Below are positions 32,620 through 45,049 of a DNA stretch of 64,000 nucleotides, one piece after another (within the stretch, counting starts at the first letter, position 1; each line of letters starts with the position of its first letter). The stretch spans positions 21,394,501 through 21,458,500 of the forward strand of contig NC_135358.1 of the NCBI RefSeq assembly GCF_051622035.1. The letters run 5' to 3'. This stretch comes from Arctopsyche grandis (Eukaryota > Arthropoda > Insecta > Trichoptera > Hydropsychidae). Below the pieces are notes generated by a model. That model searched no databases and was not told the DNA's origin. It saw nothing but the letters and a program-made list of their open reading frames with translations. Made by a program: the position numbers and the translations under genes.

Positions 32620-33075
32620 TTTATTATTATATATTATTTATTTTTACATATATACCAGGAAGGCCTTACAGGTAAATCCCGATGCGCCTTCCTGGCCAAT
32701 TACAAATTACAATTACAAAAACAATGCAGCATTTTTTATTACAAGTCGTTGAATTTCGAGACCCCGAAAAACTCGCAAATTAACGAGACATCTATGAATT
32801 GTACATAAATTTTATTGTACATTAATCATACTCAAATAGTGGTGACATAGTAGGTAAGAAGGATTTTTAGCCAATTTTTAAACGGGAACCGTTTCAACAA
32901 TGAAATCAGAGAAAATTAGCAAACTCTGGAAGGAAACGATCGACCTGGAGTCACAAATATCCAAGTCTGAGCAGCAGCACTACAGATCTTTTTCAATCGA
33001 GGTCAGCTCATGGGATCGAACCCGATGCCTCTCGGTGTTAAGCAGAAGCATAACGACTGAACTATTACAGAGCAT
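32620..33075 (-). mobile_element. SINE, copy 6 (near full length)
   Basis: Read on the minus strand: tRNA head with B box GGGTTCGATCCC (about 33022-33011), body, then the tail with a hairpin CCAGGAAGGC / GCCTTCCTGG (32688-32657) and a TATATATGTAAAAATA end. This copy best shows the full plan of the family, about 455 bp. Confidence 0.85.
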
Positions 33076-33349
33076 GCTGAATTAAAAAAAATCAGAAAAA
33101 TACAAACAAAAAATATGTCCCTAAATGACCCACCCGCATTAAAGAATTCTACAGAAAATAAAATGTCAGGACATTTTTTATAGTGAAAATAAAAGTTTTA
33201 TATGTTTGAGGGGAGTTTGAAATATTTCAATAAATTGATAACATAAAAATATGGTTTTTGAACAAAAACGAACTTACAAATTTGATTAGTTAATGAAATG
33301 TAACAATAGTCAAACGACTGAAAAATCGAAATGCTTGTGACAAAAACTG

Positions 33350-33853
33350 GAAAGCTTTTGATAAGGGTCTGGGTCACTGCAAGGAAAGTGGCTTGATGGA
33401 AAGTTGAAAGATAGAAAAAATTAAAATCGATTCGTCGACTCGTCATTAGTGTAGGTCGGAGTTTTATATCTCTTTCATCATAATGTAACCCTGGCACATG
33501 TAAAGATCTTTTAAATTTCTAACACCGACCTACGCCAACGACGATTCGTTGAATCGATTTAAATTTTTTCCATCTTTCGACTTTCCATTAAGGGCCTCAG
33601 CACACTGGCCGGACCGTCCGTTGCGGATATCCCGCTGCGTACGTCAGTACGTCCGTTTTCATACACATGAGCGATATCCGCCACACTAGCGGACTTGCGG
33701 ACCGTCCGTTTAATGTGGCGGCTATTGCTCATTTGTATGAAAACAGACGAACTGGCGTACGCAACGGGAGATCCGCAACGGACGGTCCGGCCAGTGTGCT
33801 GAGGCCCTTAGTCACTTTCCTTGCAGTGACGGCCACCAACTTTTGCGAAATTG
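33350..33853. mobile_element. Palindromic element interrupted by a nested MITE
   Basis: The left arm (33361-33462; 'gtcactgcaaggaaagtg', 'aaaattaaaatcgattcg', 'gtaggtcgg') is complementary to the right arm (33524-33590 continued at 33811-33840). The right arm is split by the element at 33591-33808. No ORF is present. Confidence 0.8.
33591..33808. mobile_element. MITE with perfect termini nested in the palindromic element
   Basis: The ends AGGGCCTCAGCACACTGGCC... and their exact complement form arms of about 38 bp ('ggaccgtccgttgcgga'). TA flanks both sides (33589-33590, 33809-33810). The inner arms also pair ('catgagcgatatccgccac'). It resembles TA-targeting Tc1/mariner MITEs. The class is inference. 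Confidence 0.88.
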
Positions 33854-34026
33854 TTTTGTGCGGAATAATTACCGAACCATACAGCTCGATGGACCTCTTT
33901 GCATGTATGTAATTTAATTTGTATTTGTGTTTTGATTTTTGGTGGCATTATTTCCAGTGACGTGTAAATAGACATCAGTGATATATTTTTTATAGAAAAT
34001 TAATTCTCCGTCTCCTTCAATATATT

Positions 34027-34187
34027 ATGGAGGATGAACGAATGAGACGACTGGCATGTTAATGCACGTGTTTATTATATGACAGCTGAAGACAGAGTGA
34101 GTAGTAGCTCTCCGAACCCAGCCGAGTTGGTTCCCACTCGCAGGAAGGCAACCAAACTCGACCATGTCGTATAAGCGAGCCGCCACA
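34027..34187 (-). repeat. LTR of the non-autonomous element (left copy)
   Basis: 161 bp, identical by eye to 34953-35113. Confidence 0.9.
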
Positions 34188-34952
34188 TCACTCCCCCCCC
34201 AGCATCAGCGATACCAAAATTACAAAGAAACAAATTTTACAAAAGAAAAAAATTATTGTTACACAAAGAGAAAAAAATTATTACGTGGGGAGAAAAAAAA
34301 TTGTTAACGTGGGTCATCCGCTGTGTACATAGGTGTACCGCCCTGAATGGTCGGTAGATTCGAGGGCGGTGACGTCGCGAGCAGGACGGTGGGTGGTCCG
34401 ATGGTCGCGCCGATGCGATGCGATGCTGCGGCGGCGCCGCTCTTCCGAGGCTGATGTCGGTTGGTGGGGCGGCGGGGGCGGCAGGGGCATCGATGTGGTT
34501 GATGATACTCCGAGCTGGACTGTGAGTCGTTGTGGCTCGTGGAGGTGTTGTAGCGCTACCGCCCGTCTCGGCGTGACGACGCTCGTGGGGACGGACGGGG
34601 CCTTGATGATGATGATGGTGCTGAGGTGGTGTATGTCTTGTGGTGCTGGATGACCGTTCTATGTGTAGTGGATCGCGCATGACTCCACATCCAGCTGTCA
34701 AGATCGTCGTCTCATTCGCTCCCCCATTTTTTAAAGCACCTGTCATCGACGTTGTGGCTGGACGTCGGTAGGTAGGTAGGTAGGTAGGTAGGTAGCCGTG
34801 TCTGCTCGTTTATTGTCACCCGCGGGCCGCGACGCGTGTTGATGGCGATGGGGGCGCGGCGGGTAGCTTCCCCGCCTGGCTCGGCGAGGCAGGGATGAGC
34901 GGCATGTTGAAATTGATCGAGGCTGCGTGGCTCGATGTCGGGGGTCACCAGT

Positions 34953-35113
34953 ATGGAGGATGAACGAATGAGACGACTGGCATGTTAATGCACGTGTTTA
35001 TTATATGACAGCTGAAGACAGAGTGAGTAGTAGCTCTCCGAACCCAGCCGAGTTGGTTCCCACTCGCAGGAAGGCAACCAAACTCGACCATGTCGTATAA
35101 GCGAGCCGCCACA
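34953..35113 (-). repeat. LTR of the non-autonomous element (right copy)
   Basis: 161 bp, adjacent to the primer-binding site (34950-34932). The ATATT target duplication follows. Confidence 0.9.
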
Positions 35114-35118
35114 ATATT

Positions 35119-37830
35119 ATGAACTTGAAAAACATTCGATAGCAACTCACAAGCTTATAATAAGTAACTGCATGGGTATTTAGAGCTTATATATATACGG
35201 TAGAATTTATTATTTTGCGTTTATAGTTGTATTAGTTCGAAATATTTTGACGATTGGTATTGGTATGGAATGGGTTGGCAGCACTGGCTGTCATCGCTGT
35301 CGTTTGACGTTAAACATTGTTATGGGGTTTTGTCTCTGTTTAAATGTAGACACGTTTGTGTCTATCTTCGGGAGTTTAAAGCTCTTAGTATCGATTGTTT
35401 AAAACTACTGTCACATATTATTTATTTACATTATCAAATAATTTTTATAGAATTTTTAAACAATATTTTTTTTAATACACTTGTATGTAGATATTTAAAA
35501 ACCTTTTGAGGGTTCGTCCTATATGCTTCCTATTCACCGTAATAATGAAGAGTTATCGTCTGTGGATTTAATTACATGTTTAAATATTTAAAGTGGTCCT
35601 GAAATTGAAAGGGAGCATGCATTACCCTGTCGGGTAATTTGGCCTATTGTGATACTTCATCAACCAATTAACTAAAAGAATTGTGGCTTAGCCTCATATA
35701 ATACTTGGCAATTACCGGTCAACATCACAGGATGTATAATACATCGAAGATTTTCATCAAATAGTCAAGTGAATATGATAATTTTATCATTTTAATAAAC
35801 ATTGAAAAAATGCTTTATACCTAATGGCCAAGGAATATATTTTGAGTAATAAAATAAAAAGAATGCGACATTTGAAAAAATATTTTGTTTGTCAACATCT
35901 TTAAGTTCTATTTCTTGTACATATTCCAAAATACGTATCTATTTAATATTTAATTTTGCCAACATATGAAGTATTCAGCTGGAGAAAGATTGTGAGGTTC
36001 TGAATTATAGATCTTAAGACAATTTACTTACAAATATGCAAGAGATATGAAATAAACAATTTAATTCTCAATTAAATCAAATAAGTAATGTTGGAAGATG
36101 TAAATTGACAAAGGGAAAATTACATAACAAATAAACACTACTGATACAATATCAAGACAGCAAAAATCAAATCCCGATAAATCTTTTTCTATAAGGTTTC
36201 TCATTTTAATTGTTAATGTCGGTATACATTAAAGTTTTACTATTCATCTTATTATAATATTTTTCCTTTTACTGTGGGACAGATTTGCCTTCGAAAAAAT
36301 CCATTTCAAAAGTAAATTTATCTTGACTTGAATACTGTTGGTATGTGCATACGTTAAGTCACTCTATGGGATACAAGAATTAATATGAATGTTATTTATT
36401 TATAACATATGATACATTGATGTGAATTTATCTGAAATATTTAAAACAAAAGAACACTATGCAAATCGTACGAGAATTCACACTGAAGAACCATTAAAAT
36501 ATAATGTACATATCTCATAACGTTTATCCAAAAACATCGTTCGACGTTCCAGCACTTTTTTTTTGTGTTTTACGTTTTTTTTTAATTAAGATAAATTATG
36601 TTTAATATTTTATGCGCTCTGTTGCATAGGAAAAGCAGCTCTAATTTTTTTTAAATGATATTTATATATAATTTTCATTAATAAACAGCTTGACTAGAAG
36701 TGAGTTCCGGCGCCTTAGTATTCGTACATATGTGAGGTTCTTAAAATCATATTTTAAAACAGAATAGAACCGATATGAAGTTTATAATTAATAAATGCCC
36801 TTTAGCAAAGTATCTACATATGTACTTACATATATGAAATCAATGAATGAAACATTTTTAGTAGTATTTACTGGGAAAAATTATCAAATTTGAAACATTT
36901 GATGTATTTTCTTACTTTGTTAATAGGTGTAATGTCAGAAACAGAATTTTCAAAACTCAATACTATGATGTACATAATATGAACAATATACCTTTTATTT
37001 TAGGTGCAATTTAACATTAAAACGCTGTCCTTTTGCCCCCCACATTATTTTAAATTTTTGTAATAACTTAACTTTCATAAGCATTTTTTGACATCCACTT
37101 GTTTTTATTGTTTTAATATCGGCCATTTTCTGTCCGAATTTTCCAATTTTTAATTAGTTGATGCAGCTTTATACAAAATAAAATTTTAATAGATATGTTG
37201 TATGACATATATTATTTTTAGTTACAAGTTTAAAATTAGAATATATCTTGATACATACAGTATACATATGTATTTATAAGAGCTAATTAGCATAATTAGC
37301 CAAATTTATAATACTGAAGAAATACATAGGTACAAACATATGTGCAATACTTTTACATGATACATTACATTTTATATGATCATGATACGAGGGATTTATT
37401 ATACGTCTTTACATCACAGTATGCCTCATACACAGTTAGCTACTAAGTACAAAAACACTCCGCCCATACACACTATGCACGTTCGCTATTTGCTCGCTTT
37501 GCACGTTCAAAAATCTTTCCTACATGCAGGCCTGATGAAAGGGGGGTACCAGTCGATGCTAATAACCATGGCCCCCGATTGTATTATTTAAAAATATAAT
37601 ATTCATTAAGAAAACAATAATACGATTTTTATTTACGAGTATTTGAGTAAGTTTGTAAAAAAAATCGGATGTGAACAACCTATGACTTTATCTACATATG
37701 TATTTGAGGAATATAATAAGGTGACAAAACAAAATTCGATAATTAAACATACATACACGTTCACACAAGCCGGTTATGAGAGCATTTTTGATACAAATTC
37801 AGCGCAAATTTAGGGAAAATTACACAAGAC
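35119..37830. other. AT-rich intergenic DNA, nothing recognised
   Basis: Long AT-rich stretch with short ORFs only and no terminal repeats or domains identified. It may contain very old transposon remains. Confidence 0.5.
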
Positions 37831-37834
37831 AATA

Positions 37835-38770
37835 GTTCTACTTCCGGATGTCGGATTATGTTCGAAATTTTTTATTACTTAAAATCACTATATTCACCAT
37901 ACACATTAAATATCAAGAAAATAAAAATAATTTAAAAGGTCAAAATAAAATAATGAAATATTGCCTTAAAAACATACTACTTCCGGTTTACAAATTTTGA
38001 CCAAAACCTTATCAGCTCTAGGTTAGTACATATGTAAATAATATAAATATAAATTTTCAGATTGATTCGCTCAGGGGCGTGGAAAGAATAGTGGCCACAA
38101 CATTTTTGACCTTTCTAAGAGGAAAAAATCCAACTTCTGGTTTATTAAATTTAGTGGTTCTTTTTTTATTTTCATCACATTAATACAAGAATAATACATG
38201 AATTCTTCCGTGAAGAGCACACATGTTTAAGGGGTCGAATAAAAATAGTGGAAGAAAAATCGAACAAGAGTAAACTGCCACTTCCGGGTAACGGATGCTT
38301 ACAAAATTTTATAGATAACTTGGTATTAAGTTTAAATTTATAGATATTAAATTTCTGTTCTATAAACCAAAAGATTTCATGAAAAACCTCGATTTTCTAG
38401 AGTAAAAGTACTATGTACTTTTAATATAAAATTTATAATTTCTATTACATGTAAAAAAAAAATCAAAAAAGTCCGATTCGGTTAACGGCTTGGGAAATAA
38501 TTGAATTCAAAAACTTAAAAAAAGAGGGGACCTAAAAGGGGAGGTACCATTTCCGGTCAAAATTTACGTCGTATCGATAAGAATTTCAGTAACCGATACT
38601 AAGTTTCAGTTCGATAGGATTAACGGTGTTCAAAAAATCCCCAAATTACACAAACACACACATGCATTTTTTCTAGATCACGAAAACGGGACCAGTGATC
38701 GATTCTGAGTTCGAATCAGGCAAAATCTCGAGTTCGAATTTTCGCATGATGACAAAACTTTATATGTTTT
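37835..38770. repeat. Irregular array of diverged 'acttccgg' repeats
   Basis: Related blocks with 'acttccgg' or 'acttctgg' occur at about 37850, 37980, 38135, 38283 and 38550, each within a similar AT-rich unit of ~140-270 bp ('attttgacc', 'aagtttaaatttata', 'tttcagttcgat'). The array ends with 'caaacacacacatgcat' and 'tagatcacgaaaacgg'. It looks like a dispersed repeat with an internal variable array. The class is unknown. Confidence 0.45.
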
Positions 38771-41740
38771 TACTACGTATGTACATACATATGTACATAG
38801 ATAAAGTAAAAATAAAATAAAACGGAGCCGTTTACATGTTTTACGATGCTACACCAGGGCCCGGATTTTCTCTTGGTGGATCTGCCTACACGTACATGTA
38901 GCAATCAAATTTTCATTTTAGTCAAATGATGCTTTGACATAATCTACAGAACCATCACATCACCACTAGATAGTAATTCGATTCACTGAACGCTAAACTT
39001 GATTTTCGTTTTCGATTACCAGAGGGGATAGTTATAGGATTTAGCCCTTTGATCGGTCCATTTAATAACGTTCGGCGTTATGCCTCCCCTTTCCCTTCTG
39101 ACCGCACCAGCTGAAGCGAAGTTACACAAAGTGAATCCAATTTCAATTCACTCGTTCGTACTGATGAAATGGAAAAAACTGCACAATGAGATCGTCGAAA
39201 GCGCGGTTAATTTGGCGCTAATTAGCGTCGACCCAGCGTGGAGGCGGGAAGGGGTTAACTTTTTTCCCCCTCTAAGCGAAATCTCAATCTTGAGAACGAC
39301 GAGTCATTAATCACCGAGTGACTAACGAGAAGTCCTAACCTCACCCACCCTCTTTTTACCCACACCAGAACCGAACTGAAAACCTCAAACGAGTACACCC
39401 CGTATACATAATTAATCCTTTGTAAATTCGCCGTGAATGGTAAAAAATCGCATTAAAAATGGCGGATGTGAAAAAGGAATGTGACAGAATCGCGGTGGAG
39501 ATTGAAATTTTTTAAGTAATTAAAAGTGCTTACAATTCGCTGTAAAACATTACATTTTTGTGTGCAGATTTTATATTATAAAATATTTTACATTTTTATT
39601 TAGATCAAAAGATTGTTCACATAACTCACATTAATATTACTCTTACCTTTGTATAATATTGTACAAATACTGATATCAAAGGTATCTTCATATATCTGTG
39701 TACCTTTTTGACTTGCCTTACTGTTCTAAAAAATCTGCTAGCCACTGTGCTCGACTACAAACTTCAGCTAAAAATGTATGTTTTGAGTTGAAATTATGTT
39801 AAATCTACGGGGTTAATAATTGTAATTAGTTATAAAAATTATTTTATCATGTATTACACGTCGAATAATATAAAATAAGTGCAAGAAATGAAAAAAAAAA
39901 TAACGGCTGAATCAAAGCCGTCATTACAAGGCTAATATCATTCTCATATTGGCCATTGAGTGCGGCGCGAATTCCCCCTCTTCTTCGCATCTTTGAGGCA
40001 CGTGTACAGAGGGCTTTCTGCGAAAATAATTATTTCTGTTGATATTGATCAATGTTTTGTTTTCGTAAATACATAAAATATGAAGACCCTGATTTCAGTA
40101 TACATAGTATTTAGAAAAATAAAATAAAATATAAATGCTGGTCACTCCCTATTATGCATCACAGTGAGGAAAGTGTAAAGGTATGTAGATATACATATGT
40201 ACATATGTATGTACAAATAGAGATACACGGCACGCTTTTTTTTTAGATAGTTTTGCACATGCAAAAAAATGCTACACGTACTTCGGTACGTCAAGTCTGT
40301 ACCACACCGTTCCTCCATAAGCCTCACCCCCTGGAGTGCTTTCGGTGATATTTTATCCTTGTAATGACAGTGATGGATAGCGGTGTTTCTCATATTTGAA
40401 GAAATGTGGAAGAAACTTACATCTTACGAATTAATTATGACATGAAGATACGACTCTCACCGCTGGAGTTGACGTACGCGTTCCGTGCTGCACTTTCAAG
40501 TGTGTTCTTACCATTAATGTATAATTGTAAGTGAAGCACACAATTTTTTCATGTAAACGATCAAATTTTTGAGCCCTGAGCTAATTAATGCTCAATGCAA
40601 ATGACGTATGATTAATTTAATAAAAATCGAGCTAATTTCTAAGATTTTTGAATTATGTCTTAATGGATAAACAATTAAAATCTGACAAAATGAGAGGGTG
40701 GCGGAAAGTTAAACATATAAGGTATACCGGTGTTTTAAGGATGTTCAAAATGTTTGCATTTTTAAACGTGTCTATTACGATTATTTTTCACTATCGAATT
40801 ATCAGAATCGATTTAAATTTCCATCGTTGACAAAACTGCGCAAAATGGCAAAGTTTCAAAATAATCGGAAAGGAATAGATACTGAATTGTTAGCGAAGTG
40901 AAACATAGAAAATTCTAGTAAAAATAGTCTAGTTTTGAACTAAGAAAATATAAAAATCACTGGTTAGTGGTATGAAGGGAAGTGAAGCACCCATAAAACA
41001 GTTTTCCAAGATATATAAAACCAAATAAATACGAAGTAGCATTGTTTGGAGTCTCCACATTGTCGTTAAAGTATTTTTCTATACGCGATAAAAATGTTTG
41101 AGCATTCTTAGCGTATAAGATGTAGGTTAATGATGAAAAAAGCTCTCCTACCAGTATCAGTAATGATACTACAGAGCGATAAAATATGAATATAAGTCTA
41201 GGCATTCATGTTTGTACACAAACACAGCTGATTTTCGTTCCCCTCTTCCGGGAACGTTCTCCACCCGCTCTCCCCTCGTTCTCCAGACTATTTCAAGGGC
41301 TCCAGCTGCTACGAAAATAGACGTCTCATCCTCCCCAGACGACGGGCCGGGCTTCTATCCTCCCCAGCAAAGGGGAGGTGGAAGTTGGTGGATGGGGGTG
41401 GTTTCAGTGGGAGGAGGTGTGTCTCCCGGGAAACTACCCTAGTCCCATCGCCGACTCCCTCGACTCTCCCGAACGAGCTCACTGTTGCCAGGCAGTCTGA
41501 AACGAAGGTTAATATGGACTTTCCTGTTTTCTATACATCCGCCATAACATTATTCATATATCTATGTTATTACTAAAATTGACTAAGATTCAATTTAAAA
41601 TTTAATTAATGATGGTAACCTGTACCTGCTTATTAACTGTACATTCAGAATAAAATGTTATAAAGATTGTTTTTGAGTTGAATTAAAGATATTCGGTTTT
41701 GAATTTAAATATTTCATGTCAAATGCATACATTGTACATA
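38771..41740. other. Intergenic, two CpG-rich islets, no recognised gene
   Basis: Mostly AT-rich. Islets with higher GC occur at 39050-39330 and 41215-41510. The latter contains 'ctctcccctcgttctccag' and CCCGGGAAA. Short ORFs there show no domain. Confidence 0.4.
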
Positions 41741-41746
41741 TATCAA

Positions 41747-42314
41747 CAACGTCCTCATTTACAGCCATTCACTATCCACTGCAACATAATTCCACTATGT
41801 TGAGCAACTCTTATCCATTTCATCCCACACATTTTTCTAATGTCGTCCACTCATCTCCTTTCTGGTCTTGCTTGAACCATTTTACATTCTGTCGGATACC
41901 GTTCGAACACTTCCCTCTTCCATTTTTCTAGCTATATGACCCGCATATTGCCATTTCAATCTTTTCACTGTATCAACTAACCTTGTCATACTTCTCACCC
42001 ACGTATTCCATTTCCTATCTTTCCTCGTTATGCCGAGCATATTTCCTCGTCATGACTTTGCGTAGACTATTCATTACTTTGGCGTTCAATGTCCAAGACT
42101 CACATCCATACGTCATCACTAAACACCGGATAGACACAGTCCTTTTTCCAGTAAATGGGGTGGTTTAGCTCAATTTTCAAAGCTAGAGTTTAAAAAACAA
42201 AACGTTCCGCGAACCTTAAACAATGCAATGAACAATACGCAGCACCCTATGGGTCCGTTTTTTTTCAAGACGGCACCTTGGTTATCCGGCCCTTAGTCAT
42301 CACTGGCAAAACAG
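41747..42314 (-). pseudogene. Second RTE-like LINE relic, split by an insertion
   Basis: The sequence is alignable by eye to 28080-28503 ('tcatttacagccattc', 'cccacgtattccatttcct', 'cctcgttatgccgagcat', 'ctcacatccatacgtcatca'), with indels and stops. The LINE sequence breaks after 42120 and resumes at 42305 ('ggcaaaaca'). Confidence 0.75.
42121..42295. mobile_element. 175-bp insertion in the LINE relic with 9-bp duplication
   Basis: GTCATCACT flanks both sides (42112-42120, 42296-42304), and the LINE reading continues across it. The ends contain CCGGATA and TATCCGG in inverted orientation. The duplication of 8-9 bp suggests a hAT-like or related MITE. Confidence 0.7.
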
Positions 42315-42484
42315 AATATATATGTACATATTTTTATAACAAATCTGTAACAACGAAAATTAAATGCATTTGTTGCTTTTTTGTTTTTTGAAGAATAGTT
42401 ATGAATTTAAGTTAATAACAAGTTATAATTTAACTAACAATTATTAAGTGGATAGGTAGAATCAAAAGTATGCCAAATATATTG

Positions 42485-42760
42485 CACTGCTAAGTGCCAA
42501 ATAGTCACAGCGTAGTGCATTGGTAGAGCTATTGCATTCCAGTATAGAGGTCGTGGGTTCAAATCTAGGCAAATACGCCGCTGGCGAAATCTCGAGGTTA
42601 TTTAACCACAGATCGACCGTCTCCTGTTAGAATTTTCCGATTTTTCTAGCATAATTGTTTTGATGAATCCAATAAATCGGTATCCTCCCTTCAGTCTCTA
42701 GCAAATTTGGGTTGGCATTTCGAATTTGTTGAATCTTATAAATGCTACCTACATAATGTA
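42485..42760 (+). mobile_element. Second tRNA-derived SINE-like element
   Basis: A tRNA-like head (TAGTGCATTGGTAGAGC A box at about 42510; GGTCGTGGGTTCAAATCT B box at about 42549) is followed by a body that differs from the main SINE family but shares 'gatcgaccgtctcctgttag'. It is not a plausible functional tRNA: no clear acceptor stem or anticodon arm was found. Confidence 0.55.
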
Positions 42761-42859
42761 TTTCTCGTAAATTTCCTGTGTATAAAACAATTGTTGATTT
42801 TCGATTTTATTGTTGATTTGATTTAAATCTTCGAAGTTATGGCTCTTAATTTTCTACGA

Positions 42860-43440
42860 AGTTCGGGCAAAAATACCACTTCGATTTATTATTTATTAAC
42901 TCACATAATCGTATGATAATCGACGTACAAACACAACTCTCGTAACAAAGTTAACAGCAAAACGGAACGTTGGATTTACGTAACCGGCAAAGTTAGGCTA
43001 TTGATCGGCGAAGGCTTTGCCGAATTTACATCATCTACTATGTGCGTTCCGTTACCAACGTAGACGTGTTGTTTTGCAAAGCTAAAACTTCCAATCGATT
43101 TGCAAGATCATCCTGTATATAAATATCTCGTGTACGAATACATATGTACTTATTATGAGTTTTGCGGGTTGAGGCTCGGCGAAATTACTCGACGTAGATG
43201 GGAGCTTTTGCAGCTGTTGACAAATTTTCACCTGGTGTTGTTGCTTCGTTAGCTTTTCCCCGGTGGACTGAAAAGTTCCGGGCGAGGCCTTTACTGCTGA
43301 CTGGAGTGGGGTCATGGCCTGCGTTGTCTTCTGAAACGAGAACAAACTTGCGCGGCTGGGTTTTAAAATGGAAATGGTATTGGGTAAGAGGAGACGCGTT
43401 GTTTAATCAACGCTGTGGCGGATTTTCTTCCCGGTGAGTA
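42860..43440. other. CpG-rich single-copy islet with a candidate donor
   Basis: An open stretch (43198-43434 plus) ends at 'cccg|gtgagtaatt'. The opposite strand is also open. No domain is recognised. It could be a first exon or a regulatory element. Confidence 0.25.
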
Positions 43441-43999
43441 ATTATGTAACTCTAAATGAAAATTTTCGCGAGTATAGCTGAAAATCTCTTTAATGTTGTT
43501 TTGAATCAAATGTTGCTGTAAATAAATTTATTTAAATTAAAATATAGTAAATTGTGTCTTGAAAATTCAGAAAAATATCTTAAATCTACGAGCCATAAAG
43601 AAAATGCGTGAATTTTAATATGAAAAAAGTTGTTTAAGTATTCATTTTAACCTTGGGCTCTTCTTTAAATTGCACACACCCTCTCCATCCCTCTTCCGCT
43701 TCTCAGTAATGGAGCAATTGGGCAGGTGGTCGGTCGGTGTTGAGTTGGCAACCGAAATTAGCTCATGTCTCCCTCAGGGAAATAAAATATGAACTTTTCA
43801 CTTAGAAGGGAGAAATAAGAGGGTGGCGTGATGATCCATTAAGTGCTGGGCATAAAAACAAACGACTCCCATCCACCTAATTGGCTGGAAGAGGAATGCA
43901 AAATAAAAATATTATATATATATACGTAAGAAGGAGTATGTTTATTATTTTAATTAAATTATTTCTTCCGAAAGTGACATACTCAATTTCAAATATAGT

Positions 44000-44500
44000 T
44001 TTATATTATTTTATTTTATTTTTACATACATATATACAAATATACCGGGAAGGCTTTACAAGTAAACCCCAAATGCGTCTTCCTGGTCCACATAATTATT
44101 ACATAGATACATGTAAATCTAAATAATATCTGACATCTATGGTCAGATATTACAAACATCGTATTAATACTATAAATAACGATGAATAACTTTCATGTAA
44201 TAATACGAATTTTATATTCGATAAATAACCTCAGAGACGTCTATGGTGAGCAATATGGCGAAACCTAAGATATAACAATAACTAAAGGTTCGCAACAGAA
44301 AATTGGAAAGGAAACGCCTATTTTACAGGAATCGTTTCAATGAAAATCACAAAAATTGGCAAATTCTGATAAGAAACGATCGGCCTTGACAAACCAAGGT
44401 CTGGCCAATAGCGAGACTTAGCGGGAATCGAACTCGTAACATCAAGTACGAGATAATTCAACATTCACCACTTCACCATGCTACTGGTTACTAGACCACG
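44000..44500 (-). mobile_element. SINE, copy 7
   Basis: The hairpin tail ('taccgggaaggctttacaag', 'gcgtcttcctgg') at 44044-44098 and the body ('aaattctgataagaaacgat', 'ggtctggcc') are present. The tRNA head is degraded ('cgggaatcgaactcgtaac'). Confidence 0.8.
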
Positions 44501-44581
44501 CTACTAATTATTTCATCATCTCATACTTTCTTTACAGATTTCCATGTCACATGTCTTGAGGAGCTGTTATGTGGTAGGATC

Positions 44582-44623
44582 TTACGACCTATGTATATAC
44601 TTATGTATATACATAGGTCGTAA
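44582..44623. repeat. Perfect 19-bp-stem hairpin
   Basis: TTACGACCTATGTATATAC is followed by a four-base loop and its exact complement. Confidence 0.7.
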
Positions 44624-45049
44624 CCTTTAACCTTAAGTTTGAACATCTGTTTCATTTTTAACTACTTATGATCAACTCTATCTACTTAACTTCTTATCTA
44701 TTATAATTTATGCGAGTTTCTAACACGATTGCTATATAAGACGACACAGTTAATGACCTGTTGAAATACAAAGTATTACTTTTAATAATCTTTATTGCTA
44801 TAGCTGCATTTTGTCCCACGATACGTGTAAACCCTAAAATATTATTATCTCTATTTATCTCTATGATAAATTGTGTTTCTACTCAAAAATGTCTCGATAC
44901 TCTCAAAGGATACATAAATCAAATATTAAAACTGTCTTACACACGGATGTTGCTCTGTATCTTAATCACTTTGTTATTTACCAAAATTCTGTGATTGGTT
45001 AAAGCTTATCATTCTTTTGTGTATAAATGCTCATGTTAGATCTATTGAA

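Larger units (their letters stand above)
34027..35113 (-). mobile_element. Non-autonomous short-LTR retroelement (1087 bp)
   Basis: The LTRs of 161 bp at 34027-34187 and 34953-35113 appear identical, with ATATT duplicated at 34022-34026 and 35114-35118. On the minus strand a primer site TGGTGACCCCCGACATCGA follows the 5' LTR, a tRNA-Trp-like site similar to that of the gypsy element. A purine tract (GGGGGGGGAGTGA) precedes the 3' LTR. The ~765-bp interior is GC-rich and repetitive, has GGTA tandem units at 34769-34796 and encodes no pol. The LTR ends (TGTGGCGGC on the left) resemble the gypsy LTR start, so it is probably moved by a related gypsy. Confidence 0.9.

Noticed and set aside
42505-42580. 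A possible tRNA gene
   Set aside because: A- and B-box-like motifs are present, but no complete cloverleaf with acceptor stem and anticodon arm could be drawn. A SINE body follows.
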